From an uncultured Clostridia bacterium (GTDB taxonomy: Bacteria; Bacillota; Clostridia; Oscillospirales; Acutalibacteraceae): a DNA stretch of 61,993 nucleotides. Both the position numbers and the translations under genes were made by a program. The stretch lies in NCBI GenBank assembly GCA_937892115.1, contig CALAUI010000021.1, forward strand, positions 1 to 61,993, read 5' to 3'. Position 1 is the stretch's first letter; every line of letters begins with the position of its first letter. The notes beneath the pieces were generated by a model. The model saw nothing but the letters and a program-made list of their open reading frames with translations, was not told the origin of the DNA and ran no database searches. Positions 1-8,235 of the stretch are shown here, one piece after another.

Positions 1-72
1 GTCACCGTGACCCATTTCCATGAGAATTTTAAGCAGCTCGGGAGAAATAATGGGAGAAATGTTCTTTAACAT
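1..72 (-). CDS. RbsD/FucU-family sugar mutarotase (N-terminal fragment)
   Basis: Only the first 24 codons lie in the window; the gene runs off the left edge. The visible start, MLKNISPIISPELLKIL followed by MEMGHGD, is the conserved N-terminus of the RbsD/FucU family, which interconverts anomers of ribose or fucose in the cytoplasm; the His in MGHGD is the catalytic histidine of that family. The start is ATG with GAGG about ten bases upstream. It follows asnS by 34 bases on the same strand and may be the last gene of that operon. Fucose versus ribose specificity cannot be told from this fragment. Confidence 0.8.
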   Translation of the reverse strand, partial: MLKNISPIISPELLKILMEMGHGD

Positions 73-106
73 AAGCTTTTCCTCTTTCACGCCTTACGGC
101 AAATAA

Positions 107-1501
107 TCAATATTCCGCAGAACCCGTTGTTCTGGGATAAGGGATGGCATCACGGATATTGTCAATACCCGTTGTGTACATGACGAGTCTTTCAAAGCCC
201 AGACCGAAGCCGCTGTGCTTGACACCGCCGTATCTGCGCAGGTCAAGATACCAGTCGTAATCCTCGGGCTTGAGACCGAGCTCGTTGATTCTTGCTTCAA
301 GTACGTCAAGGCGTTCCTCTCTCTGGCTTCCGCCGATGATTTCGCCTATGCCCATTACAAGGCAGTCCGCCGCGGCAACGGTCTTTCCGTCGTCGTTGAG
401 ACGCATATAGAATGCCTTGATTTCCTTGGGATAATCCGTAACGAAAACGGGCTTTTTGAATATTTTTTCGGTAAGGTAACGCTCGTGCTCTGTCTGAAGG
501 TCACGGCCCCAGCTTACCTTGAATTCAAATTCATCGTTGTGTTCCTCAAGCATCTTTACGGCGTCGGTGTAGGTTACTCTGCCGAAGTCGGAGGTGGCAA
601 CGGTGGTCAGCTTCTCAATAAGTCCCTTCTCAACGAAATTGTTGAGGAATTCAAGCTCCTGCTTGCAGTTTTCAAGGGCATAGCTGATGGCGTATTTGAT
701 CATACCCTCGGCGTAGTCCATATCCTCCGCAAGGTCTGCAAAAGCGATTTCCGGCTCAATCATCCAGAATTCCGCGGCGTGACGCTGAGTGTAGGATTTC
801 TCTGCTCTGAAGGTGGGACCGAAGGTATAAACCTTGCCGAATGCAAGTGCCATAGTCTCTGCCTGAAGCTGACCGGATACAGTAAGATATGCGGGCTTTT
901 TGAAGAAGTCCTCTGTATAGTCAACCTGACCGTCTTCTGTTTTGGGTACGTTTTCCATGTCAAGAGTGGTTACCTTGAACATTTCGCCTGCGCCTTCACA
1001 GTCGGAGCAGGAGATGAGGGGTGTATGTGCATATACGAAGCCCTGGTCAATGAAATACTTATGGATTGCATAGGCAAGGGTTGAACGTACTCTGAAAACC
1101 GCATTGAAAAGATTCGTTCTGGGTCTGAGGTGAGCGATGCTTCTCAGATATTCACGGCTGTGTCCCTTTTTCTGAAGAGGATAGTCGGGAGTTGAAACCG
1201 CTTCGATGCTGATTTCGTCTGCATTGATTTCAAAGGGCTGCTTTGCTTCGGGGGTAAGCAGGAGAGTACCCGTAACCCTGAGAGCGGCACCTACGTTTGT
1301 CTTTGCAACGTCCTTGTAGTTTGCGATTTTTGCGGATTCAAAAACTATCTGAACTCCCTTGAAACTTGAGCCGTCGTTGATTTCGGCAAAGCCGATATCC
1401 TTGGAGTCTCTGATTGTTTTTACCCAGCCGTAAACGGTTATCTGTTTACCGCCGTAGCTCTGTGAATCCTCCCAGAGCTTTTTGATTTCTACTCTGTCCA
1501 T
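107..1501 (-). CDS. asnS: Asparagine--tRNA ligase
   Basis: 464 residues, the normal length for bacterial AsnRS. It charges tRNA-Asn with asparagine in the cytoplasm. The N-terminal OB-fold anticodon-binding domain (about 1-110) contains the YGWVKTIRDSKDIGFAEI stretch, and the class II catalytic core follows. Motif 2 is around FRAEKSYTQRH and motif 3 is GFGLGFERLVMY near the C-terminus, followed by the AsnRS-type ending with IPYPRT. Start ATG with GGAG eight to nine bases upstream. It lies 35 bases after the ComEA-like gene on the same strand. No T-box leader is present in the short gap, so expression probably comes from the upstream operon promoter. A 289-residue open frame on the other strand is only a shadow of this gene. 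Confidence 0.97.
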   Translation of the reverse strand: MDRVEIKKLWEDSQSYGGKQITVYGWVKTIRDSKDIGFAEINDGSSFKGVQIVFESAKIANYKDVAKTNVGAALRVTGTLLLTPEAKQPFEINADEISIEAVSTPDYPLQKKGHSREYLRSIAHLRPRTNLFNAVFRVRSTLAYAIHKYFIDQGFVYAHTPLISCSDCEGAGEMFKVTTLDMENVPKTEDGQVDYTEDFFKKPAYLTVSGQLQAETMALAFGKVYTFGPTFRAEKSYTQRHAAEFWMIEPEIAFADLAEDMDYAEGMIKYAISYALENCKQELEFLNNFVEKGLIEKLTTVATSDFGRVTYTDAVKMLEEHNDEFEFKVSWGRDLQTEHERYLTEKIFKKPVFVTDYPKEIKAFYMRLNDDGKTVAAADCLVMGIGEIIGGSQREERLDVLEARINELGLKPEDYDWYLDLRRYGGVKHSGFGLGFERLVMYTTGIDNIRDAIPYPRTTGSAEY

Positions 1502-1536
1502 TTGTATTTATCTCCTTGTTAGAGTTTGTTAACTTT

Positions 1537-1878
1537 TTACACCGTGAGAATATCACGGTTTATTTCAACTGCATATTCACCTATGCCTTCAACCTCAAGC
1601 AGCTGGTCAACGCTTCTGAATCCGCCGTGGTGCTCGCGGTAATCTATGATTGCCTGCGCTCTGACCTCGCCGATTTCCCGCAAATTTTTAAGTTCGTCAA
1701 AGGTTGCGGTGTTGAGATTGACCGACTCCGTCTGTATCTGCTTTTCCGTCGTAAGGGTGACCGCCTGAATTTTTTCGGATTCAACGGCGATGTCCACCGC
1801 CTTGACCGCAAACAGAACGGATACCGTAACCAGCACGGTTACGGCGGTGATAAGCAGGGATTTTTTACTGTTTTCCAT
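1537..1878 (-). CDS. ComEA-like helix-hairpin-helix membrane protein
   Basis: 113 residues. An N-terminal membrane anchor (about residues 7-27) precedes a short linker and a C-terminal double helix-hairpin-helix DNA-binding domain starting at VNLNTATFDELKNLREIGE and ending with LLEVEGIGEYAVEINRDIL. This is the ComEA layout: an extracytoplasmic protein that grips incoming DNA at the surface during competence. It lacks the SLBB domain found in Bacillus ComEA and no comEC or comEB lies nearby, so a role in DNA uptake is inferred from the domain only. One base separates it from the tautomerase gene upstream, so the two are probably co-transcribed. Confidence 0.82.
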   Translation of the reverse strand: MENSKKSLLITAVTVLVTVSVLFAVKAVDIAVESEKIQAVTLTTEKQIQTESVNLNTATFDELKNLREIGEVRAQAIIDYREHHGGFRSVDQLLEVEGIGEYAVEINRDILTV

Positions 1879-1879
1879 A

Positions 1880-2224
1880 TCAGAAATTCGAGCCGTTCCA
1901 GCCCCAGTGCTCCGCTTCCATATACTTTACATAGATGTTGGAAAGGGGAATGCCGAGTTCCTCGTTGATTATGGTGCAGAGGGCACCCGTGAGTCTGTCG
2001 TAAGCCGCATCCGAGGAAGAGCCGAAAATATTGACCTCAAGGTATGCAAAATCGTCATCGGGATTTCCTCTGAAAGCCATGGGAATGCCGTCGTCAAAAG
2101 CAAGCATAAGCCAGCTTTCGCTCTTGCCGGGGATAAGGGCAATTGCCTGCCCCAGCTTTGTCTTAAGATTTTCTCTCGTTGTGTCGTCAATGGTCTTTGT
2201 GGTTGTTGTTCTGATGAATGGCAT
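1880..2224 (-). CDS. MIF-like tautomerase
   Basis: 114 residues, the size of animal macrophage migration inhibitory factor. After removal of Met the protein begins with Pro, the catalytic base of the tautomerase superfamily (MPFIRT). The C-terminus IYVKYMEAEHWGWNGSNF matches the MIF ending pattern (YINYYD...GWNNSTF). The closest activity by family is phenylpyruvate or dopachrome tautomerization; the natural bacterial substrate is unknown. It is cytoplasmic with no signal peptide. It sits two bases downstream of the DUF5696-like lipoprotein gene and one base upstream of comEA-like, so it belongs to the operon controlled from the two-component system promoter. Confidence 0.85.
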   Translation of the reverse strand: MPFIRTTTTKTIDDTTRENLKTKLGQAIALIPGKSESWLMLAFDDGIPMAFRGNPDDDFAYLEVNIFGSSSDAAYDRLTGALCTIINEELGIPLSNIYVKYMEAEHWGWNGSNF

Positions 2225-2225
2225 A

Positions 2226-4439
2226 TTAACCTCCGCCTGTCCTCAGGAAGCTGCGGGCGGGCACTACCGCACCCAGCACATTGCAGCTGCTGTCTGTGTA
2301 ATTTACTATGATACGCGCGCCGTTATCGTATTCGGTACAGTAAACTCCGTCCTCAGCCCGGTAGTGATTGGTCATTCTGGCATCACGCAGGTCGTTGAGG
2401 GCTTCGTCTGCGGCAGCGTAATATTCTGCGGCACCGTTGATTGTATTGTCGTAATATCTTATGTCGGATTCGTTTTTGTCATCCGCCACATAATTCCATT
2501 CATAATGGGGACTTGCACCGTATTCAATGTATTTGAGAAGGGTTTCCTTCGTGTTCTTTCCCGTATTGATCGGGTGACCGGCATAGTCGCAGATGCCGTG
2601 AAGAATAAGCTGAATGAAGGGAACCGGAATATATGAGCCGCTCTTGCTTACCGTGGTGGTAAGGGGAATATCAATGATACGCGAGGCGTTTTTAAGCACG
2701 TTGAAATTACAGTGCTCAACCATGATTTCACCCGTGGTTGAAAGCCGCGATATCTTTTCGTGAAGCAGGTCCGATGCCTCCTGACGCAGAAGACCTTTGC
2801 CGGAGAAATCGGAGTAAAGATATTGCCCCGCATCGCTTATGCAGATGCCGGTAACGGGAAGATTTTTCATTACCGTCAGCACCTTCAGTGCCACGTCGGC
2901 AAGCCCGGATAAATCTCTGAAAAATCCGGCTTCACCTTTGACTTTGCCGTTGAAAATATCTCTTGCTCCGCTCTTTTTGAAATCCTCTGCGGAGGTAAGG
3001 ATGTTTGCTTTCATGAACAAACTCATATTCTGGTCCGAAATATAAGCGTACAGCTCCTTGAGACCTTTATTGCCTCCCAGCTCGGGAAGCACCTCGGAGC
3101 GGGTGATGTCCGCGGAATCGGGACCGCCCGTGCCTGCGGAATTATATCTGACCGTCACGTTACTGATACCCTTGTTTTTCATTCTTACGAGCATATCGTG
3201 TGCCTGGTCAAAATCCGTAAGCACCTTCGGGGATTTTATTCCGAATAAGCCCTTACGGTATTCAATACCGTTGAGTGTGAGATAAAAGGGAAGATGCTCC
3301 GTGGGAGTAATGCTTCCGGGAGTCAGCACGGAATTTCTGATAAGCTGTTCTCTTATGGCGGATGCCATACCGGAATACGAGGCGTTTATACCCGAAAGAA
3401 AGCGGTAGCACAGCTTTACTTCATCGGTCGTGGGTTTATCGGAAATATAAAGCTTGTCGTCTTCATAAACGCAGGGAGTGATATTCACGCAGGAATATAC
3501 TCTGTTGAAGCTTCCCTCGCCCTTTGATTTATCCGCATTGATACGGGAAACCGCATCGCCTTTTTCAATCAGTGCGGCAAAAGCCGCGTTACCTCTGCCT
3601 ATTCCGAAGGCGGGAACGGGTGCCGTGCCGGAGTTTTCATCGGGTATGCCGGGGTCGTCACCGTAAACCGCAAAGGAAAGGGATTCAAAGGATTCATCGT
3701 AAACCGCGGTGTTGATTACCGCGCCGCATCCGTCGGGAACAAGCAGGAAATTTTCACTGTCGGTATCGTCGTAAGCACCGAAGCTGTTGAGAATTTCAAT
3801 ATTCTCAATGAAAGCGTCTTTATTGCCCGTCAGATTTTTATATTTACAGTCCACGGTCATATTGCCGTCTGCCAGGGTAACGTCAAGTGTTACGGCAAAG
3901 CCCACGGAGGATTTATCGTGTTTTTTTGCGGAAGCATTCTCCGCCGAGTCAAAAATATTGTAGGTAAATTTATATCCCTTGTCGGATTTCTCTGCAGAAG
4001 CCGTACCGTACGCCACGGAATTATCCTGACTGTTGAGTAGATATACGTCCGTACCGCCGATGATTCTCAGAGAAACCACGGATGCACTGCAGGGGGGTAC
4101 TTCTTCGTTTTCGCCGACGGAAGGTGCTTCGGGAAGTGCCGACCACATCATATCCGCCGAATTGTCGTAAACCGCGGGTGCACATTTTTCCTCATCAATA
4201 TACAGGTCAATGAAGCCCGAGGAAACACCCGTCTTTTTCAGCTTATCGGTTCCTGAGGAGTAGTGAAGCTTCTCGTTGCCCGTCCCCGGAACGCTTATTT
4301 CGTTGCGGGTGGCGACTTTGCGGATGACCGAAACCGAGCCGGCGGAAGAAAAACCGCACGAGGACAGCGTAATGCATACCGTAAGGCACAACGCCGTCAG
4401 CAGGAAAGGTATTCTTTTTTTACTGCTTTTTGTCATCAT
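2226..4439 (-). CDS. DUF5696-like lipoprotein
   Basis: About 737 residues from the chosen ATG at 4439. The open frame extends further upstream, but this start puts a classic lipoprotein signal (Lys/Arg-rich start, hydrophobic core, LSSC lipobox with Cys28) at the N-terminus and has AGGATT upstream. The body shows a beta-rich N-terminal half (MMWSALPEAPSV, LLNSQDNSVAYG) and a C-terminal half that looks like a TIM-barrel glycosidase (MVRMKNKGISNVTVRYNS, GICISDAGQYLYSDFSG, EHCNFNVLKNASRIIDIPL). This resembles the DUF5696 family of surface lipoproteins, predicted carbohydrate-active. The start lies inside the histidine kinase gene (20-base overlap), implying coupled translation, so its amount probably follows the sensor. 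Confidence 0.7.
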   Translation of the reverse strand: MMTKSSKKRIPFLLTALCLTVCITLSSCGFSSAGSVSVIRKVATRNEISVPGTGNEKLHYSSGTDKLKKTGVSSGFIDLYIDEEKCAPAVYDNSADMMWSALPEAPSVGENEEVPPCSASVVSLRIIGGTDVYLLNSQDNSVAYGTASAEKSDKGYKFTYNIFDSAENASAKKHDKSSVGFAVTLDVTLADGNMTVDCKYKNLTGNKDAFIENIEILNSFGAYDDTDSENFLLVPDGCGAVINTAVYDESFESLSFAVYGDDPGIPDENSGTAPVPAFGIGRGNAAFAALIEKGDAVSRINADKSKGEGSFNRVYSCVNITPCVYEDDKLYISDKPTTDEVKLCYRFLSGINASYSGMASAIREQLIRNSVLTPGSITPTEHLPFYLTLNGIEYRKGLFGIKSPKVLTDFDQAHDMLVRMKNKGISNVTVRYNSAGTGGPDSADITRSEVLPELGGNKGLKELYAYISDQNMSLFMKANILTSAEDFKKSGARDIFNGKVKGEAGFFRDLSGLADVALKVLTVMKNLPVTGICISDAGQYLYSDFSGKGLLRQEASDLLHEKISRLSTTGEIMVEHCNFNVLKNASRIIDIPLTTTVSKSGSYIPVPFIQLILHGICDYAGHPINTGKNTKETLLKYIEYGASPHYEWNYVADDKNESDIRYYDNTINGAAEYYAAADEALNDLRDARMTNHYRAEDGVYCTEYDNGARIIVNYTDSSCNVLGAVVPARSFLRTGGG

Positions 4440-5946
4440 AAAAATGTGAATCCTCGGCAACCTCGAACCAGAATACCACGCCGCCGTCAACGTTCTGCAC
4501 GCCGTAGCCGCACTTATGTGCCGCCATAACGGTTTTGACTATCGAAAGACCGAGACCGAAACGGTTATCGCTTCTGTCATGCGCCTTGTCGCCTCTGTAA
4601 AAGCTGTCCCAGATTGAAGAGATATCTTCATCTGCGATACGCTCGCCGGTGTTGAATACGCTTATGCGCAGCAGCCCGTCCTTCTTTTCGGAGGAGAGAA
4701 TGATTTTCTTTTTTCCCGAGCAGTGAGAGATGGCGTTTGTAACGTAGTTTCTGAGTACGGTTTCTATTTTATCCTCCTGAGACCAGCAAAGGGCGGAAAC
4801 GGGTATGTCGTTGCGCACCGTAATGCCTTCCGCTTCAATCTGAAGTGAAAGATGGTCAAGAAGTCTTACGGCGGCTTCGCCGATGCTCCAGAGAGAGGGG
4901 GTAAATTCTTTTGAAGTACTTTCCAGCTTGGTGATTTCAAGAAGCTGAAGCACAAGGGAATTCATCTTGTTGGATTCATCCCTGATTATTCCGCAGTATT
5001 CTTTGATTACCTGCGGGTCGTCGCTGATGCCCTCGCATACGCCTTCGGCATAGCCGGAGATGATTGCAATGGGAGTTTTCAGCTCATGTGATACGTTGCT
5101 GATGAAGTCTTTTCTCGCATTGTCAAGAGCAAGACGAAGTTCAATGTCCTTTTCAAGCTGAAGATTTTTATCCTTCAGGTCGGCAAGCGTCATATCCAAC
5201 TTGTCGGAAAGAATGTTGATGCTCTTTCCCAGCTCGCCTACCTCATCGTTGCCGTGGTCCTTGCATTTTTTGCTGAAATCAAGCGCCGCCATGTTTTTGG
5301 TGACGGAGTTCATTTCTTCAACGGGCTTTGAAAGCCGTGAAACGAGGATAATGAATATGACACACAGCAGGGTGATTGTGCATAAACTGAAAACGGTGTA
5401 AACCGTGTCGGTAACGTCCGCTACGTTTTCAACGTCCGCAACCGCACCGTAAACATATATTGTGTTGCCGTCGTCAAGCACGGAATGATAGATGAAATAC
5501 GCCGAGCTTGTCGCCGCCTTGCGGAGGATTTCAACGTCCTTGAAATCAAGGTTATAGTCCTTCGCGTAGGTTGTGGAAACCACCATATCGCGGTATTCGG
5601 GTGTGACCGAAGCGGAGGAAGCAAAGTGTGACGTGCTTGTCGGAGCACCCGTGCCTCTGCTTGTATAGAGCAGGGAGCCGTCCGCATCCACTATCTCAAA
5701 AGCCGCATTGTGATTGCGGGCAATGATGTAGAGGTCGTCGTAATATGAAGACGAGCCGGGTATCAGATCGTTGACCGATTCCGCTATTGATATCAGCTCG
5801 TTGTAGGTCCTGCGTGAGAGGGATTTGAAAAGAATGGGATAGGAAAGCAGTCTGATGATAATGAAGAAGGCAATGAAAACAATAATGGTGGCAAGGAGGA
5901 TTTTTGCCCTCAGCTTTCCGAATACAAGCTTGAAGGATTTTTTCAG
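4420..5946 (-). CDS. Sensor histidine kinase, probable CTG start
   Basis: 508 residues if translation begins at CTG 5946. Domains: TM1 about 13-33, extracytoplasmic sensor region, TM2 about 175-200, HAMP, HisKA with phospho-acceptor His287 (NVSHELKTPIA), then HATPase with RNYVTNAISHCSG (N box) and DNRFGLGLSIV (G box). It autophosphorylates and passes phosphate to the OmpR-type regulator just upstream. No ATG, GTG or TTG lies between the upstream in-frame stop and GTG 5691. Starting at that GTG would delete TM1 and most of the sensor domain. The CTG overlaps the regulator's stop as CTGA, with GAGGTGA seven bases upstream, so start and ribosome site agree. The next gene overlaps its end. Confidence 0.88.
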   Translation of the reverse strand: MKKSFKLVFGKLRAKILLATIIVFIAFFIIIRLLSYPILFKSLSRRTYNELISIAESVNDLIPGSSSYYDDLYIIARNHNAAFEIVDADGSLLYTSRGTGAPTSTSHFASSASVTPEYRDMVVSTTYAKDYNLDFKDVEILRKAATSSAYFIYHSVLDDGNTIYVYGAVADVENVADVTDTVYTVFSLCTITLLCVIFIILVSRLSKPVEEMNSVTKNMAALDFSKKCKDHGNDEVGELGKSINILSDKLDMTLADLKDKNLQLEKDIELRLALDNARKDFISNVSHELKTPIAIISGYAEGVCEGISDDPQVIKEYCGIIRDESNKMNSLVLQLLEITKLESTSKEFTPSLWSIGEAAVRLLDHLSLQIEAEGITVRNDIPVSALCWSQEDKIETVLRNYVTNAISHCSGKKKIILSSEKKDGLLRISVFNTGERIADEDISSIWDSFYRGDKAHDRSDNRFGLGLSIVKTVMAAHKCGYGVQNVDGGVVFWFEVAEDSHFYDDKKQ

Positions 5947-6629
5947 GAGTTGTTCACCTCAATCTTATATCCCACTCCGTACACGGTCTTAAGGTGTTCC
6001 TCGCCCCATACACCCAGCTTGGTACGCAGTCTTGTTATGTGAGAGTCAACGGTACGGGCATCACCCGTAAAATCAAGTCCCCATACGCTGTCAAGCAGGT
6101 TATCTCTGGAATAAATCCTGCCGGGATTTGACATAAGCTTTTCAAGGATGCTGAATTCCTTGATTGTCAGCTCCACTCCCTTGCCCTCAAGGGTAACGGA
6201 ATGGGAAGGAATATTCAGGGTCAGTCCTTCAATGGTGATAACGCCGTCAACGTGCGGCTCGCTTTTGCCCGCTCTCCTGAGGAGAGTTTCGATTCTCTTG
6301 ACAAGGATCGTGGGGCTGAACGGCTTTGTAACGAAGTCATCCGCTCCGGATTCAAAGGAAAGAAGCTCGTCAAATTCCTGACTTCTTGCGGTGAGTACGA
6401 TGATGGGAATGTTACTTGTCTCTCTTATTTTCTTGCAGACCTCCCAGCCGTCAAGCTCCGGCATCATAATATCGCAGACAAGGAGATTTATGCCCTTGAC
6501 TGTGTTGAACTTCTCAATCGCATCTTTGCCGTCAACCGCTTCAACGGTTTCGTATCCCGACTTTTTCAGAAAGTCGCAGACCAGTCGTCTGATGAGGGTT
6601 TCGTCATCAGCAACAAGTATTTTATTCAT
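5943..6629 (-). CDS. OmpR/PhoB-family response regulator
   Basis: 228 residues from ATG 6629, chosen because GGTGAAGG lies just before it; a possible ATG six codons earlier has no ribosome site. The receiver domain (1-115) has the acidic pair DDE near residue 8, phosphorylated Asp53 (VCDIMMPELDGWE), Thr in VLTAR and Lys in VTKPF. The C-terminal winged helix (about 130-228) includes ELTIKEFSILEKLMSNPGRI and TVDSHITRLRTKLG. It binds DNA as a dimer after phosphorylation by the adjacent kinase. First gene of the operon, preceded by a good promoter at 6674-6702. Its targets are unknown; the downstream lipoprotein is the obvious candidate. Confidence 0.95.
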   Translation of the reverse strand: MNKILVADDETLIRRLVCDFLKKSGYETVEAVDGKDAIEKFNTVKGINLLVCDIMMPELDGWEVCKKIRETSNIPIIVLTARSQEFDELLSFESGADDFVTKPFSPTILVKRIETLLRRAGKSEPHVDGVITIEGLTLNIPSHSVTLEGKGVELTIKEFSILEKLMSNPGRIYSRDNLLDSVWGLDFTGDARTVDSHITRLRTKLGVWGEEHLKTVYGVGYKIEVNNS

Positions 6630-6673
6630 TCCTTCACCGCCTTTCATACGTGGGTTTTGATGATATCCGCTTT

Positions 6674-6702
6674 ATTTTATCACACACGCTTTATTTATTC
6701 AA
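6674..6702 (-). promoter_or_regulatory. Promoter of the two-component system operon
   Basis: On the minus strand: -35 TTGAAT (6702-6697), 17-base spacer, -10 TAAAAT (6679-6674). The spacing is ideal for the vegetative sigma factor. The regulator's ATG lies about 45 bases downstream of the -10. Confidence 0.7.
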
Positions 6703-6724
6703 GAGCAAAAACAAAATAAGGAAG

Positions 6725-6762
6725 GCAAAAGAAAAGACCGCCGGGAATCTGCCCGACGGTCG
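6725..6762 (-). terminator. Intrinsic terminator of the lipase operon
   Basis: A ten-base-pair GC-rich stem with one mismatch (GACCGTCGGG pairing with CCCGGCGGTC), followed on the minus strand by TTTTCTTTTG. It lies just after the lipase stop codon and upstream of the two-component promoter. Confidence 0.75.
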
Positions 6763-6769
6763 GTACTGA

Positions 6770-8230
6770 TCAGAATTTTTCAAGATTCATCGCGGATGAG
6801 GACTTCATAAACTGAGGATAACGGGCATCCGTATCTACGGTGAAGCGTCCGTCATATTCAAGAATTGTGAATATAAATTCACTGCAGTCGCTTCCGCTGT
6901 TCAGGGGAACGTGAGGACATCCCTTCAATGCCCACGTGGTTTCGGGGAAGATAACGCCGCTCAGGTCAACTATCTTGTCGGGAGATACTCTTTCGCCCGT
7001 GTAGTCTTCGCCGAGTGTGGTGCCGAATGGAGCTATCTTTGCTCCGCCCAGCATACGGTCGGCTTCAAGGATGTTGTCGCCTGTTCCGCCGCCGCCGGTG
7101 TAGATGGGAGTGACTGCTCTGTCATAGCCGGCGACTACTGCGATATAAACACCGTCTTCCTGTGCCTGCAAAAGCATTTCATCACGTTTTGCCTGCATTT
7201 CCTGATACTGCTGCGACAGCTCGATTATGCCGGCGTATTTGTCCTCTTCACCGCCGAACATATACTTTATCGCTTTGTCATAATCTTCGGGAAGCACCAG
7301 CGCCCAGATAGTGGGCATGGAGCCGTAGGTATCTCTGAGAAACAGATTGTAAACGGGACCGATAAGCTTGGGAACGAGCTTATTTACACCGTTAACAAGG
7401 CCGCCCAGAATCTTTGTTTTGTACAGCACGTCAAGAAGCACCGACAGTGCCTTGTTGTCCTGAGCGAGCATTTGCTTTGCATAATTATACAGATTGTCTG
7501 CATTTATCACCACTTTGCCCTGAAGCAGGTCCGTGGTGACGTGAGTGCCGCAGAAGGTGGAGGAAACAAAGAGCACCTTGTTCAGCTTTGAATAGCCGTA
7601 CTTGTAAATGTAGCTTGTTGCTTCAATGCCGCCCATACTGCAGCAGACAAGATTGACCTTATCCTTGCCGGAGTCGCCGATTGCCTGATCTATGAGCTTA
7701 TCAAGACGTTCCGCATTGATAAAGGGATCGATACGCCAGTCGTAGTTGAAGTAGTAGACGTTTTCCGCACCGTATCTGGCGACTGCGGTTTTCATGAATC
7801 CCACTTCATTGTTTCCGCCCAGCTTCTCTGTAAAATCCGGGTAGTTTGCAAGGGAGAGGGGATATTCGTGAACGCCGACATTATACTTTGAAGAGCCGTC
7901 GGGATTGCACGCCATGGCACCCATGACGTCGTTAAAATAATCCGCAAGCACCTGTACGCCCTTCTCGGTACTGTGGGTGAAAATGCCTTTGAAAAGTGCC
8001 TTGAAAATCGTGCCGATGAGCTTACCCGCATCAATGCCCTTGAAGCAGTTCTGCTCGTTTTCCGTGCCTTCATCAACGTAAAGGCCTTCAAAATCCATAC
8101 CCCTTATCATTATCACGGGAGTTCCGTCGTAAGCGGGAGCAGCTTCTTCTTCAGCCGAAGCGAAGACGCACAGACATCCGCTTACGGAAATTATCAGGGC
8201 AAGAATGGCTGATAAAAACCTCTTTTTCAT
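6770..8230 (-). CDS. Secreted lipase-like alpha/beta hydrolase (LCAT type)
   Basis: About 486 residues from ATG 8230, which has TGGTGA upstream; longer GTG starts are possible but would sit inside the preceding gene's stop. A signal peptide (MKKRFLSAILALIISVSGC, cleavage probably after FASA) is followed by an alpha/beta hydrolase fold. Nucleophile elbow CCSMGG has the catalytic Ser near residue 198, and YFNYDWRIDP upstream of it is characteristic of lecithin:cholesterol acyltransferase-like lipases and phospholipases. The late CPHVPLNSGSDC region probably holds the catalytic His. Substrate unknown; lipid ester is the family expectation. It starts just after the DUF2804-like gene's stop and shares its promoter. 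Confidence 0.82.
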   Translation of the reverse strand: MKKRFLSAILALIISVSGCLCVFASAEEEAAPAYDGTPVIMIRGMDFEGLYVDEGTENEQNCFKGIDAGKLIGTIFKALFKGIFTHSTEKGVQVLADYFNDVMGAMACNPDGSSKYNVGVHEYPLSLANYPDFTEKLGGNNEVGFMKTAVARYGAENVYYFNYDWRIDPFINAERLDKLIDQAIGDSGKDKVNLVCCSMGGIEATSYIYKYGYSKLNKVLFVSSTFCGTHVTTDLLQGKVVINADNLYNYAKQMLAQDNKALSVLLDVLYKTKILGGLVNGVNKLVPKLIGPVYNLFLRDTYGSMPTIWALVLPEDYDKAIKYMFGGEEDKYAGIIELSQQYQEMQAKRDEMLLQAQEDGVYIAVVAGYDRAVTPIYTGGGGTGDNILEADRMLGGAKIAPFGTTLGEDYTGERVSPDKIVDLSGVIFPETTWALKGCPHVPLNSGSDCSEFIFTILEYDGRFTVDTDARYPQFMKSSSAMNLEKF

Positions 8231-8235
8231 TTTAA

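Noticed and set aside
215..1084. 289-residue open frame on the plus strand
   Set aside because: It lies wholly antisense to asnS, has no family features and arises from the codon pattern of the real gene.
1502..1536. T-box leader for asnS
   Set aside because: The gap is only 35 bases, far too short for a T-box.
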